Assembly (NCBI RefSeq): GCF_001420715.1
Contig: NZ_LJJC01000015.1
Coordinates: 74,779 to 138,778 of the forward strand
Source of the DNA: Heyndrickxia shackletonii
GTDB taxonomy: Bacteria; Bacillota; Bacilli; Bacillales; Bacillaceae_C
Length of the DNA: 64,000 nucleotides
Reading direction: 5' to 3'
Made by a program: the position numbers and the translations under genes. This document shows, one piece after another, positions 8,985-16,828 of the stretch (its first letter is position 1; every line of letters starts with the position of its first letter). Under the pieces are notes generated by a model. That model made no database searches, had not been told where the DNA came from, and worked only from the letters and a program-made list of their open reading frames with translations.

Positions 8985-9013
8985 ATTATAAGATAGCGTT
9001 TTCATTATTGCAA
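8985..9013 (-). promoter_or_regulatory. SigA promoter with CcpA cre site in its spacer
   Basis: On the minus strand TTGCAA (9013-9008), 17 bases, TATAAT (8990-8985) forms a near-ideal vegetative promoter 43 bases before the synthetase start. The spacer contains TGAAAACGCTATCT (9004-8991), which fits the cre consensus TGAAARCGYTWNCW at all 14 positions. CcpA bound there would block polymerase, giving glucose repression, as is known for acsA in Bacillus subtilis. Confidence 0.8.
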
Positions 9014-9076
9014 TAAATATCTAAGGAAGACATTGGATGTCACCTTGGATTCTAGTAATAAGATATTTATACATGT

Positions 9077-9222
9077 AAAGACCAGTGGGATCCGGATTTT
9101 TCCTTGAGTTGGTCTTTTGTATGCTTATAAAGACCAGTGGCTCTCGGATTTTTCCTCGTGTTGGTCTTTTGATCTCTTATAAAGACCAGTGGGAACCGGA
9201 TTTTTCTCCAAGTTGGTCTTTT
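9077..9222. repeat. Tandem array A: three 52-bp units with AAAGACCA/TGGTCTTT arms
   Basis: AAAGACCAGTGG starts at 9077, 9129 and 9181, an exact 52-bp period. Each unit begins with AAAGACCA and ends its conserved part with TGGTCTTT, so each can fold into an 8-bp hairpin with a ~25-nt loop. The loop varies at a few positions while the arms are constant. It lies between the acyl-CoA synthetase promoter and array B. Confidence 0.9.
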
Positions 9223-9290
9223 GAACATTAAGGATGAAAGACAAACCATGCCCGTTTAAGAATAAATAGAAAACACCCTTCATCTGGGGT

Positions 9291-9545
9291 ATGAAGGACA
9301 TTTTCCACCGACTTACCAAGAGAAATGTCCTTCATCCGCATTATGAACGACATTTCCCGCCCACTTACCAAGAGAAATGTCCTTCATCTGCATTATGAAG
9401 GACAAATCCCGACGACTTACCAAGAGAAATGTCCTTCATCTGCATTATGAAGGACAAATCCCGACTGCTTACCAAGAGAAATGTCCTTCATCTGCATTAT
9501 GAAGGACAAATCCCAACTGCTTACCAAGAAAAATGTCCTACATCT
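9291..9545. repeat. Tandem array B: five 52-bp units with TGTCCTTCAT/ATGAAGGACA palindrome
   Basis: The word GAAATGTCC starts at 9322, 9374, 9426 and 9478, with a variant at about 9530: a 52-bp period. Each complete unit has TGTCCTTCAT, a 7-nt loop and ATGAAGGACA, a perfect 10-bp inverted repeat in most copies. The second arm in one copy reads ATGAACGACA. The array sits immediately downstream of the alpha-galactosidase gene on its strand, where a terminator would be expected. Confidence 0.92.
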
Positions 9546-9565
9546 GGGTATACCAGTAAAAAAAT

Positions 9566-11782
9566 TTAATGAACAGCCTTTATTTTATAAATCCAAGATT
9601 GAAAGTCTAATAACTCCTCTTTCCTTGCATTCTTCTTTTCAATATCCAATCCAATATACATTAACTCGTCTCCATAATAAGTTCTTGGCAAACCTTCAAT
9701 TCGATACTCCAGATCCTTATCTAATCCCTCAAAATAGATTCTTTTAAATCCAGAATTGGGTTGGTTTAGAACTTGATAATATGCAGCAATCGCCTCTTTC
9801 TTATCTTCAGAAACCACCATCCAGCTTGTTACATTTCCATCACCTTCAAATGGACTTATTAATCGATAGAAAGTTCCGTTTAACAAGAGCTCGCGATTTC
9901 CTTTATAAAAAGCTACTTGCTTTTTGATTTCTTCTTTTTCCTCATGTGATAATTTGGTGATGTCTAATTCATATCCAAAAACTCCAAAGTAAGCAACGTC
10001 TGCCCTTGTCTTAAGACTCGTGTAACGATGCACCTGATGATTTGGAACCGCAGAAACATGTGCCCCCATGCTGCTTAGAGGATAAACAAATGATGTTCCA
10101 TATTGAATTTTCAGCCTTTCAATAGCATCGGTATCATCACTTGTCCATGTTTGCGGTGCATAATAAAGCATCCCCGGATCAAATCGGGCACCCCCGCTGG
10201 CGCAGGATTCGAATAGTATATGCGGAAATTCATTTATCAGTCTTTCATATAAATCATAGACTCCTAAAATATAACGATGTGCAACCTCCATGCTTCTTTC
10301 CGCAGGCAGCACAGCCGAACCAATTTCCGTCATATTTCTGTTCATATCCCATTTCACATAGGATACCCGCGCTTCTCTTAAAATTTTCGACATGGCATTG
10401 TAAAGGTGATCTACCACATCACTCCTTGAAAAATCGAGAACAAATTGGTTTCTTCCATGGGAAAGCCGACGATTTGGTACATGGATTAACCAATCAGGAT
10501 GCTGATGATATAGCTGGCTTTCCTTTGAAACCATTTCAGGCTCGAACCATAGGCCAAAATCCATTCCAAGTTTCTTTATTTTTTTGGCTAATCCGCTTAT
10601 TCCATTCGGGAGCTTCTCCTTATTTACAAACCAGTCTCCAAGGGAAGTTTTATCATTATTTCTTTTTCCAAACCAGCCATCATCCAGAACAAACAGCTCG
10701 ATTCCAAGTTTTTTCGCGGTTTTTGCAATATCTAAAATTTTTTCCTCATTAAACTTGAAATACGTTGCTTCCCAATTATTGATTAATACTGGTCTTACTT
10801 TATCTCTCCAGACACCTCTTACAAGATTTTTTCGGTACAATTGGTGGTAAGTTTGACTCATCCCATTTAGTCCTTGATCCGAATAAACCATAACGACCTC
10901 TGGTGTTTGAAAACACTCACCTTTTTTTAAAAGCCATCCAAAATCAAACGGATTAATTCCCATCGTTACTCTAGTCACATCGTAGGAGTCCACTTCAACC
11001 TGGGCAAGGAAATTCCCACTATACACTAGGCTGAATCCAAAAACTTCCCCCTGAAATTCATTTGCATCCATTCTTTTTAAAGCAAGGAAAGGATTCTGCT
11101 GTGCACTGCTTGTCCCCCTTGTACTGGAAATACTCTGAATACCGGGAGCAAGTCTTCTCCTAAACACATGCCTTTCCCTCGCCCAAGCACCTGACAACTG
11201 GATCATCTCAAAATCGGCATCAAAAAGATCAACACTGGCACTCATCGCTCTTGTAATATGGATGTTTTCATTTCCATGATTGATAAAAGCTGCACTTCGT
11301 GTAATCACATTCAAATGTTCAAAAACGGTATAGAGTAATTTCAATTCTACGTGGATCAGCTCATCGTAAAGAGTAATTTCTAATGTTGCCGCTTCTTCAT
11401 CCTTGTTAACATAGGTTGCGGGAAGTCCTTTAAGCTTCGGCTTGCCTTCATATATTTTATGGGACCTATATTCAAAATTAGTTATCCTGCTTCCATCCTC
11501 CTGAAGGATTTGATAAGCAGGTTCTCGGAAATCAGTAGTTCCATATGCAGGATATTCCTGCTTAACGATGTCTAATGAAAAAGTGGAATCCCCTTCAAAA
11601 ACATAGGCAGTCATCCCTCGTTTTTCCATTCGCAATAAATGTTCAAACGACTCACGCTGCCTAACTCTTTTCCCATAATACAAAGACCCTAGCTGGTTAT
11701 TTTTTAAAATCGTAAAAATATAGCTATTATCCTTTCCTTGCAAATGAAATTCTTTTGAGTGCTTATTAAAAAAGATAGGCAT
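9566..11782 (-). CDS. Alpha-galactosidase, glycoside hydrolase family 36
   Basis: A 738-residue cytoplasmic enzyme, the usual length for bacterial GH36, that removes terminal alpha-1,6-galactose from melibiose, raffinose and stachyose. Domains in order: N-terminal beta-sandwich (1-~310), TIM barrel with VLDDGWFG (~365), the nucleophile motif YVKWDMNR (Asp about 480) and the acid/base region WTSDDTD (~545), then a C-terminal beta domain. No signal peptide. ATG at 11782 has GGAGGAG upstream. It has no sugar transporter or regulator beside it, so it depends on an importer elsewhere. A weak cre-like sequence lies at 11900-11914. Confidence 0.93.
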   Translation of the reverse strand: MPIFFNKHSKEFHLQGKDNSYIFTILKNNQLGSLYYGKRVRQRESFEHLLRMEKRGMTAYVFEGDSTFSLDIVKQEYPAYGTTDFREPAYQILQEDGSRITNFEYRSHKIYEGKPKLKGLPATYVNKDEEAATLEITLYDELIHVELKLLYTVFEHLNVITRSAAFINHGNENIHITRAMSASVDLFDADFEMIQLSGAWARERHVFRRRLAPGIQSISSTRGTSSAQQNPFLALKRMDANEFQGEVFGFSLVYSGNFLAQVEVDSYDVTRVTMGINPFDFGWLLKKGECFQTPEVVMVYSDQGLNGMSQTYHQLYRKNLVRGVWRDKVRPVLINNWEATYFKFNEEKILDIAKTAKKLGIELFVLDDGWFGKRNNDKTSLGDWFVNKEKLPNGISGLAKKIKKLGMDFGLWFEPEMVSKESQLYHQHPDWLIHVPNRRLSHGRNQFVLDFSRSDVVDHLYNAMSKILREARVSYVKWDMNRNMTEIGSAVLPAERSMEVAHRYILGVYDLYERLINEFPHILFESCASGGARFDPGMLYYAPQTWTSDDTDAIERLKIQYGTSFVYPLSSMGAHVSAVPNHQVHRYTSLKTRADVAYFGVFGYELDITKLSHEEKEEIKKQVAFYKGNRELLLNGTFYRLISPFEGDGNVTSWMVVSEDKKEAIAAYYQVLNQPNSGFKRIYFEGLDKDLEYRIEGLPRTYYGDELMYIGLDIEKKNARKEELLDFQSWIYKIKAVH

Positions 11783-11896
11783 GAGGTCTCCTCCTTTGTC
11801 ACCAAAACTATTAGTTTATATATTTTGCAAATGAAGTATGAATTCCTGCATTTAACCTGAAAAGATGATATTTCACATTGTGTACAAATTCACATT

Positions 11897-11925
11897 TTGG
11901 AAAAGCGCTAAAAGTGGACTATAAT
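11897..11925 (+). promoter_or_regulatory. SigA-type promoter upstream of the HemY-type gene
   Basis: TTGGAA (11897-11902), 17 bases, TATAAT (11920-11925). Predicted transcription would start at about 11932, the first bases of the foldback element, placing that element in the 5' leader of the downstream oxidase gene. Confidence 0.6.
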
Positions 11926-11930
11926 TAAGA

Positions 11931-12082
11931 AAAGCGTAAGCGCCTTGCTCATCGGCGTACGGATTTCGTAGTCTTCGACTGAGATAAAGGAAACACAGTG
12001 AGGTAGTCCACGAGCTGATGTTGACTTATCGTAGGGAGGAGACGGAGAAATCCGCTAGCCGATAGGCGCTGGAGCTAGACAG
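11931..12082. repeat. ~150-bp foldback element
   Basis: The ends are complementary: AGCGCCT...ATCGGC near 11939-11955 pairs with GCCGATAGGCGCT near 12057-12070, leaving a 5-nt bulge (TGCTC). The element runs from GAAAAGCGTAAGCGCC to GGCGCTGGAGCTAGAC. The style resembles short non-coding interspersed repeats I recall from other Bacillaceae genomes, but I see only one copy here. It is GC-richer than its surroundings and carries no open reading frame. Confidence 0.65.
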
Positions 12083-12155
12083 AGACTAGATCGATTAAAT
12101 AATTTTTTAAATAAAAAAGTATTTATAGGTTTGTAGCATTCTAGGAGTGAACAAC

Positions 12156-13544
12156 TTGAAAAAAGTCGTTGTCATTGGCGGTGGAATCACCGGACTTTCC
12201 ACCATGTACTATCTGCAACAATTAAAAAGATCCTTACAATTAGATATGAAATTAACATTGATAGAAGCAAATTCCACATTAGGTGGAAAAATCAGGTCCA
12301 TAAAAAATGGTGAATTCATTATGGAGACCGGCGCAGATTCTATTGTTGCCCGTAAAGAAGGAGCAGCTGCTTTACTGGATGAACTAGATCTGCACGATGA
12401 AATCGTTCATAACTCTACTGGAAAATCTTATATCTATCATCATAATGAATTAAAACCGATTCCGGATGATACTGTTTTTGGAATTCCAATGAGCAAGGAA
12501 GCATTGTTCAGCAGTGAATTGATCTCCGAAGATGGGAAAAATGAGGCTTTAAAGGATTTTACAACGGAAAACACAACTTTTACGAAAGATAGCTCTATAG
12601 GTTTGTTTCTTGAAAGCTTCTTAGGAAAAGAAATGGTTGAAAATCAAATTGCCCCCGTTTTATCCGGCGTATATTCTGGTAAATTAAATGAGCTGACAAT
12701 TGCGACTACCCTGCCATATCTTCTTGACTATAAAAATCAATACGGCAGCATTATTCGTGGGCTCTCAGAAAATAAAGCAAGATTTCAATCATCGGACAAT
12801 AAGAAATTTGTATCGTTCAAAAATGGGCTTTCCACATTAATTGACAAAATGGAATCAGAACTAAAGGATGTGGAAATTTTAAAAGGGGTACCGACAACTG
12901 CGGTTGTAAGAGATCAAGAACAATACTTTATACAATTTTCCAATCATGAACAAATAGAAGCTGATTATGTAGTATTAAGTACGCCGCATTTGGTAGCACA
13001 ATCTCTTTTAAAAAATGAGGAATTAAATTCAATTTTTGATGAGCTAATAAGTTCTTCCCTAATAAGTGTTTATTTAGGATTTGATATTCCGGATGAAAAG
13101 CTCCCTGCTGACGGGACTGGTTTTATCGTTCCGGAAAACAGTGATTTAACCTGCAATGCCTGTACTTGGACAAGTCGGAAGTGGGAACACACTTCTAAAA
13201 ATCACAACTTATTGTTGAGACTATTTTATAAAAATACGAATCCGGAAGTGTTTGAACATATCAGCACCCTTAGCGAGGAAGATTTGGTTCAGGTTGCACT
13301 GAAGGATGTGGAGAAAAGTCTAGGGATTACAGGAAAACCGATTAGTGTCGAGGTAACCAAATGGCTGGATAAAATGCCGAAATATCATTTAAACCATCGC
13401 AAAACCATCGAGGCATTAAATGGCAAATTAGCCGCTGAGTACCCTAATATCATCCTTGCAGGTTGTTCTTACTATGGGGTAGGAATTGCCGATTGCATCA
13501 TGAATGGGAAAAACACAGCGAGGAAAATAGCAGAAGCGGAGTAA
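12156..13544 (+). CDS. hemY: HemY-type FAD oxidase (copro-/protoporphyrinogen oxidase)
   Basis: A 462-residue flavoprotein of haem biosynthesis. It starts with the dinucleotide-binding motif VVVIGGGITGLSTMYYL, continues with the family's ETGADSIVARK near residue 55, and ends with LAGCSYYGVGIADCI. In Firmicutes the HemY family oxidises coproporphyrinogen III to coproporphyrin III (also called CgoX). A GTG at 12147 overlaps the ribosome binding site, so the TTG at 12156 behind AGGAGTG is the better start. It stands alone rather than in a hemEHY operon, so it may be a second copy. The stop codon lies inside the terminator. Confidence 0.85.
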   Translation: MKKVVVIGGGITGLSTMYYLQQLKRSLQLDMKLTLIEANSTLGGKIRSIKNGEFIMETGADSIVARKEGAAALLDELDLHDEIVHNSTGKSYIYHHNELKPIPDDTVFGIPMSKEALFSSELISEDGKNEALKDFTTENTTFTKDSSIGLFLESFLGKEMVENQIAPVLSGVYSGKLNELTIATTLPYLLDYKNQYGSIIRGLSENKARFQSSDNKKFVSFKNGLSTLIDKMESELKDVEILKGVPTTAVVRDQEQYFIQFSNHEQIEADYVVLSTPHLVAQSLLKNEELNSIFDELISSSLISVYLGFDIPDEKLPADGTGFIVPENSDLTCNACTWTSRKWEHTSKNHNLLLRLFYKNTNPEVFEHISTLSEEDLVQVALKDVEKSLGITGKPISVEVTKWLDKMPKYHLNHRKTIEALNGKLAAEYPNIILAGCSYYGVGIADCIMNGKNTARKIAEAE

Positions 13545-13560
13545 ATCTCCGCTTTTTATT
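13535..13560 (+). terminator. Terminator overlapping the hemY stop codon
   Basis: AGCGGAG (13535-13541) pairs with CTCCGCT (13547-13553) and is followed by TTTTATTTT. The loop contains the TAA stop. Confidence 0.85.
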
Positions 13561-13566
13561 TTATCT

Positions 13567-14055
13567 TTAGACGTTTACAAATTCCTCCATTGGTTCAGCC
13601 GAATAATCCGCGACATTCCCATTTTCATATACAAATTTATGATTATATGTATTCGAATCCTCTAACATTTTCAGTAAAAAATATTTTAAATTTGCCATAC
13701 CCAGATTATCTGGGTGCAGAATCCACGATATTTTCTTCCAATCAAGTATACCTTCATCCGTACTAATCGGAGTATGGTACTCAAAATCTTTCGGAACTTC
13801 CGCCAGAAATGCATGCATCCCCCCGGTTATCAAACCATCTACCATCCAAGTGACAACTCCTTTGTATTCAACATCACTTAACGGAATACCTGTTTCCTCC
13901 ATTATTTCCCTTAAAACACTCTCTTTCGGTTCTTCGCCTTTCTCAATCTTCCCGCCGACACCGTTCCATATCCCCATCCAGGGTGATTTAATGCGGTTGA
14001 GCATAAGAATTTGCTCTCCTTTTTTGATAAAACAAATGGTATATTTGTACTCCAA
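13567..14055 (-). CDS. NUDIX hydrolase (8-oxo-dGTP diphosphatase type)
   Basis: A 162-residue NUDIX protein. The complete box is visible: GGKIEKGEEPKESVLREIMEETG, in the N-terminal third, with the REXXEE core that binds the metal. It likely hydrolyses an oxidised nucleotide or another nucleoside diphosphate derivative. The substrate cannot be told from the box alone. The longer frame to 14076 runs through the ribosome binding site. The TTG at 14055 behind AGGGGGAGA gives good spacing and starts MEYKYTICFI. It is convergent with hemY and upstream of the terminator that closes the thiamine operon. Confidence 0.85.
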   Translation of the reverse strand: MEYKYTICFIKKGEQILMLNRIKSPWMGIWNGVGGKIEKGEEPKESVLREIMEETGIPLSDVEYKGVVTWMVDGLITGGMHAFLAEVPKDFEYHTPISTDEGILDWKKISWILHPDNLGMANLKYFLLKMLEDSNTYNHKFVYENGNVADYSAEPMEEFVNV

Positions 14056-14096
14056 GAATCTCTCCCCCTTCACCAACTTCTTTTCCTTTATTATAG

Positions 14097-14125
14097 CAAA
14101 AAAGAGCAGGGGTACCCGCTCTCTA
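14097..14125 (-). terminator. Terminator of the thiM-thiD-thiE operon
   Basis: On the minus strand GAGCGGGTACCC with a complementary TGCTC arm is followed by TTTTTT. It overlaps the last codons of thiE. Confidence 0.75.
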
Positions 14126-14776
14126 GTACTCTACTTGTTCTCTTAACCTCTGTGCTGCCTTGGTAATATCGGTGGCCTTACTAATCGCGGTGATGACAGA
14201 AACCCCATCTGCACCTGCTTTCATAACTTTAAGTGCGTTTTCCATTGTAATACCGCCGATTCCTACCATAGGAATAGTGATACCTTTTTCCCGGAAATGT
14301 TGAATATGCTGAACGCCTTGGACTGGTTTCGCATCTTCCTTTGTTTTAGTAGGAAAAATCGGGCCGACACCAAAATAATCTGCACCAGCTTCCATTGCTG
14401 TCAATGCTTCTTCCATCGTATGAACGGAAACTCCTAGAATTTTATCTCCAATCCTTTTACGAACCTCATCCACCGGTGCATCCTCTTGGCCAATATGTAC
14501 CCCGTCAGCCTCTAAGGAAATGGCTAAGTCAATATCATCATTCACAATAAATGGGATCCCATGTTCTTTGCAGATGGTCTGTAGCTCCTCGGCAAGTGCA
14601 AATTTCGCGTCGCCCGTTAAAGCGTCTATTCCTTTTTCGCGAAATTGAAATAAGGTGATCCCGCCAGCAATAGCATCCTTCAGTACACTTGCAGGACTTT
14701 TATAGCAATTTGTACTGCCCATAATAAAATATAATTTTAATATATCTCTTAAACTATCCGAATCGATTCTCGTCAT
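14123..14776 (-). CDS. thiE: Thiamine-phosphate synthase
   Basis: A 217-residue TIM-barrel enzyme that joins HMP-pyrophosphate and thiazole-phosphate into thiamine monophosphate. Recognisable family stretches are LFQFREKG (about 40), FIVNDDIDLA (about 76), GVHIGQED (about 91) and GVGPIFPTKTK (about 137). Length is normal. It is the last gene of thiM-thiD-thiE and its ATG overlaps the thiD stop by four bases, implying translational coupling. Expression is governed by the TPP riboswitch at 16519. Confidence 0.95.
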   Translation of the reverse strand: MTRIDSDSLRDILKLYFIMGSTNCYKSPASVLKDAIAGGITLFQFREKGIDALTGDAKFALAEELQTICKEHGIPFIVNDDIDLAISLEADGVHIGQEDAPVDEVRKRIGDKILGVSVHTMEEALTAMEAGADYFGVGPIFPTKTKEDAKPVQGVQHIQHFREKGITIPMVGIGGITMENALKVMKAGADGVSVITAISKATDITKAAQRLREQVEY

Positions 14777-15579
14777 TTTATCAAACTGCTCCTTTTTTTA
14801 TATGCCCAATGATTCGTTGGACCATGTCCGTTTCCAAGTGGAATATTTTCTTCAATTGCCGCTTGGATAAAATCTTTTGCAGTTACAACCGCATCATACA
14901 CCTTTTTGCCTTTGGCAAGTTCTGCCGTAATAGCTGCCGAAAAGGTACAACCAGTTCCATGAGTGTTTTCCGTATTGATTCTTTTTGACTTTAAATAAGC
15001 AAATTCATATCCATCGTAAAAAAGATCCATTGTCTCTAACGGATCCGTGTCATGTCCGCCTTTAATAACAACATTTTTTACACCTAATTCAATGAATCTT
15101 TTCGCTGCTTCTTCTTTATCTTTTATTGATTTTATTTCCATATCAATAATCACTTCCGCTTCCGGAATATTCGGAGTGATAATCAATGATAACGGGATAA
15201 GCTTCTTTTTCAATGCGGATACTGCTTCTTGCTGCAATAGAGAGGCTCCTCCTTTCGCAATCATCACAGGGTCTATAACGATATTTTTCCAGTTATTTAA
15301 GATGATTTGCTCAGAAACCGCTTGGATTATATCAGCGTTGAACAGCATTCCTGTCTTTAGGGCATCCACCCCAATATCATCTGCTATGGAACGAATTTGC
15401 TCTACTACCGCCTCCACCGATAAGGGATAAACTGCTTGAACTCCTAATGTATTTTGGGCGGTTATTGCTGTGATGGCTGACATTCCATATACCTCAAGCT
15501 CTTGGAACGTTTTTAAATCCGCCTGAATACCTGCTCCTCCACCACTATCGGAGCCTGCTATTGTTAATGCTTTTCTCAT
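14773..15579 (-). CDS. thiD: Hydroxymethylpyrimidine / HMP-phosphate kinase
   Basis: A 268-residue ribokinase-fold enzyme that phosphorylates HMP twice to HMP-pyrophosphate. It opens with the family signature [20 protein letters not shown] and holds the kinase motif [13 protein letters not shown] near residue 208. The ATG at 15579 has a strong GGAGGTG site. A longer frame from 15609 ignores it. The start lies 35 bases inside the 3' end of thiM, a deep overlap. It is the middle gene of the riboswitch-controlled salvage operon. Confidence 0.95.
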   Translation of the reverse strand: MRKALTIAGSDSGGGAGIQADLKTFQELEVYGMSAITAITAQNTLGVQAVYPLSVEAVVEQIRSIADDIGVDALKTGMLFNADIIQAVSEQIILNNWKNIVIDPVMIAKGGASLLQQEAVSALKKKLIPLSLIITPNIPEAEVIIDMEIKSIKDKEEAAKRFIELGVKNVVIKGGHDTDPLETMDLFYDGYEFAYLKSKRINTENTHGTGCTFSAAITAELAKGKKVYDAVVTAKDFIQAAIEENIPLGNGHGPTNHWAYKKRSSLIK

Positions 15580-16402
15580 TTTCCGGCACCTCCCCTTCTC
15601 TTTGTTCAATGAAAGCTTTTTCGATTACATGTTGACCTGAAACAGATGCAAGCTGATCTAGAAACTCCATTTGAAAGTTTCCCGGTCCTTTGGAAGCTGT
15701 TCTTTCTGCTGCCAATTCAGCAGCAATTCCATATGCTGTAACGGCAGAGGCAGCTGCAGCCAATAGATTTTTTTCAACAGCAGCAAAAGCACCAATTACA
15801 GAAGTTAACAAACAACCTGTGCCTGTTACTTTCGTTAATATCGGATGACCGTTTCGACCCACAAAGGTTGTGATACCATCCGTAATTACATCCTCTTTTC
15901 CAGTTACTACGATAATCGTTTGCAGTTTACGAGCAGCGGTGATAGCAAGATCTATTTGATTTCCTTGGACATTCCCTGCATCTACTCCCTTCACCTCTGC
16001 CTGAAAACCTGCGATATTAGCAATCTCCCCTGCATTTCCTCTTATAATGGAAATCTTTACTTCTCTCATAATCCTACCTGCCATCTCGGTTCGATACGGT
16101 GTTGCGCCTGCTCCAACCGGATCAAAAATGACCGGAACCCCGTGGTCATTAGCGGACTTTCCTGCAATAATCATCGATTCTACCGTTGCTGAATTTAACG
16201 TTCCCATATTTAAAACTAGCGCACCGGCAATCTTAGCCATGTCCCCCACCTCTTCAGGAGCATATGCCATTACAGGAGACGCCCCTAATGCCAAAAGTCC
16301 GTTGGCCGTAAAATTTGTCACTACCACATTCGTAATATTATGAACAAGCGGATTTTCCTTCCTCACCTTGTGTAAAATGTCTCCAATTAATACCTTATCC
16401 AT
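15545..16402 (-). CDS. thiM: Hydroxyethylthiazole kinase
   Basis: A 285-residue kinase that phosphorylates 4-methyl-5-(2-hydroxyethyl)thiazole for thiamine salvage. Signatures are [19 protein letters not shown] (from about 17), DPVGAGAT (about 95), RGNAGEI (about 120) and the anion-hole [10 protein letters not shown] (about 190). Length is slightly above the usual ~270 because the C-terminus runs on through the start of thiD. It is first in the operon behind the TPP riboswitch. Together thiM, thiD and thiE form a complete salvage branch. ThiC and ThiG would be elsewhere if present. Confidence 0.95.
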   Translation of the reverse strand: MDKVLIGDILHKVRKENPLVHNITNVVVTNFTANGLLALGASPVMAYAPEEVGDMAKIAGALVLNMGTLNSATVESMIIAGKSANDHGVPVIFDPVGAGATPYRTEMAGRIMREVKISIIRGNAGEIANIAGFQAEVKGVDAGNVQGNQIDLAITAARKLQTIIVVTGKEDVITDGITTFVGRNGHPILTKVTGTGCLLTSVIGAFAAVEKNLLAAAASAVTAYGIAAELAAERTASKGPGNFQMEFLDQLASVSGQHVIEKAFIEQREGEVPENEKSINNSRLR

Positions 16403-16453
16403 TTTTCATCCTCCTCAAAGTCATATTCTGGGTCGTGTTCCTGGGGGAAATAC

Positions 16454-16484
16454 AAAAAAGCCAGCTCCTTCTTTAGGACCTGGC
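16454..16484 (-). terminator. Riboswitch expression-platform terminator
   Basis: GCCAGGTCC...GGAGCTGGC followed by TTTTTTG on the minus strand, between the TPP aptamer and thiM. TPP binding is expected to favour this hairpin and switch the operon off. Confidence 0.85.
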
Positions 16485-16518
16485 ATCATTAGTAAGAGAA
16501 AAAACATTTTTCACTCCA

Positions 16519-16607
16519 CTACTTTCCTCCGCTGGTATTAACCAGATCAGGTCCAAAGGGTTAAAAAACATCCTGTTTTTCTCTCAGCCCAAATTAGGGC
16601 ACCCCTA
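16519..16607 (-). ncRNA. TPP riboswitch (THI element)
   Basis: Reading the minus strand, the aptamer runs GGGGTGCC, then GGCTGAGA, then ACCCTTTGGACCTGATC and TAATACCAGCG: the conserved boxes of the thiamine pyrophosphate riboswitch in their normal order. It precedes thiM-thiD-thiE and is followed by an intrinsic terminator, giving transcriptional repression when TPP is plentiful. Confidence 0.97.
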
Positions 16608-16828
16608 GTAGTCTTTAAAACTTTTATTCTTTGTACTTATCATATCCCGCAGAATTCAATATGTAAAGCAATTAAACAGTGTTGCGCGTCCATCGTATAA
16701 TTGTACACAAGTGGTCCCTGACACCCTTAACATCCATTTGTGGTAACAGGCACAAAAAAAAGGGATTTTGTGGTTTGTTGTCAAAATTTAATGGTACAAA
16801 GAGACTATTGTTGAAAGAGGTGGAGGGT

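Noticed and set aside
11899-11914. cre site for the alpha-galactosidase gene
   Set aside because: GAAAAGCGCTAAAA has three mismatches to the consensus, including both first bases, and also overlaps the hemY promoter. It is noted only as weak similarity.
16690-16765. Structured element upstream of the histidine kinase
   Set aside because: GTGGTCCCTGACACC-like words resemble common Bacillus repeats, but I could not pair them convincingly or find a second copy in the window.
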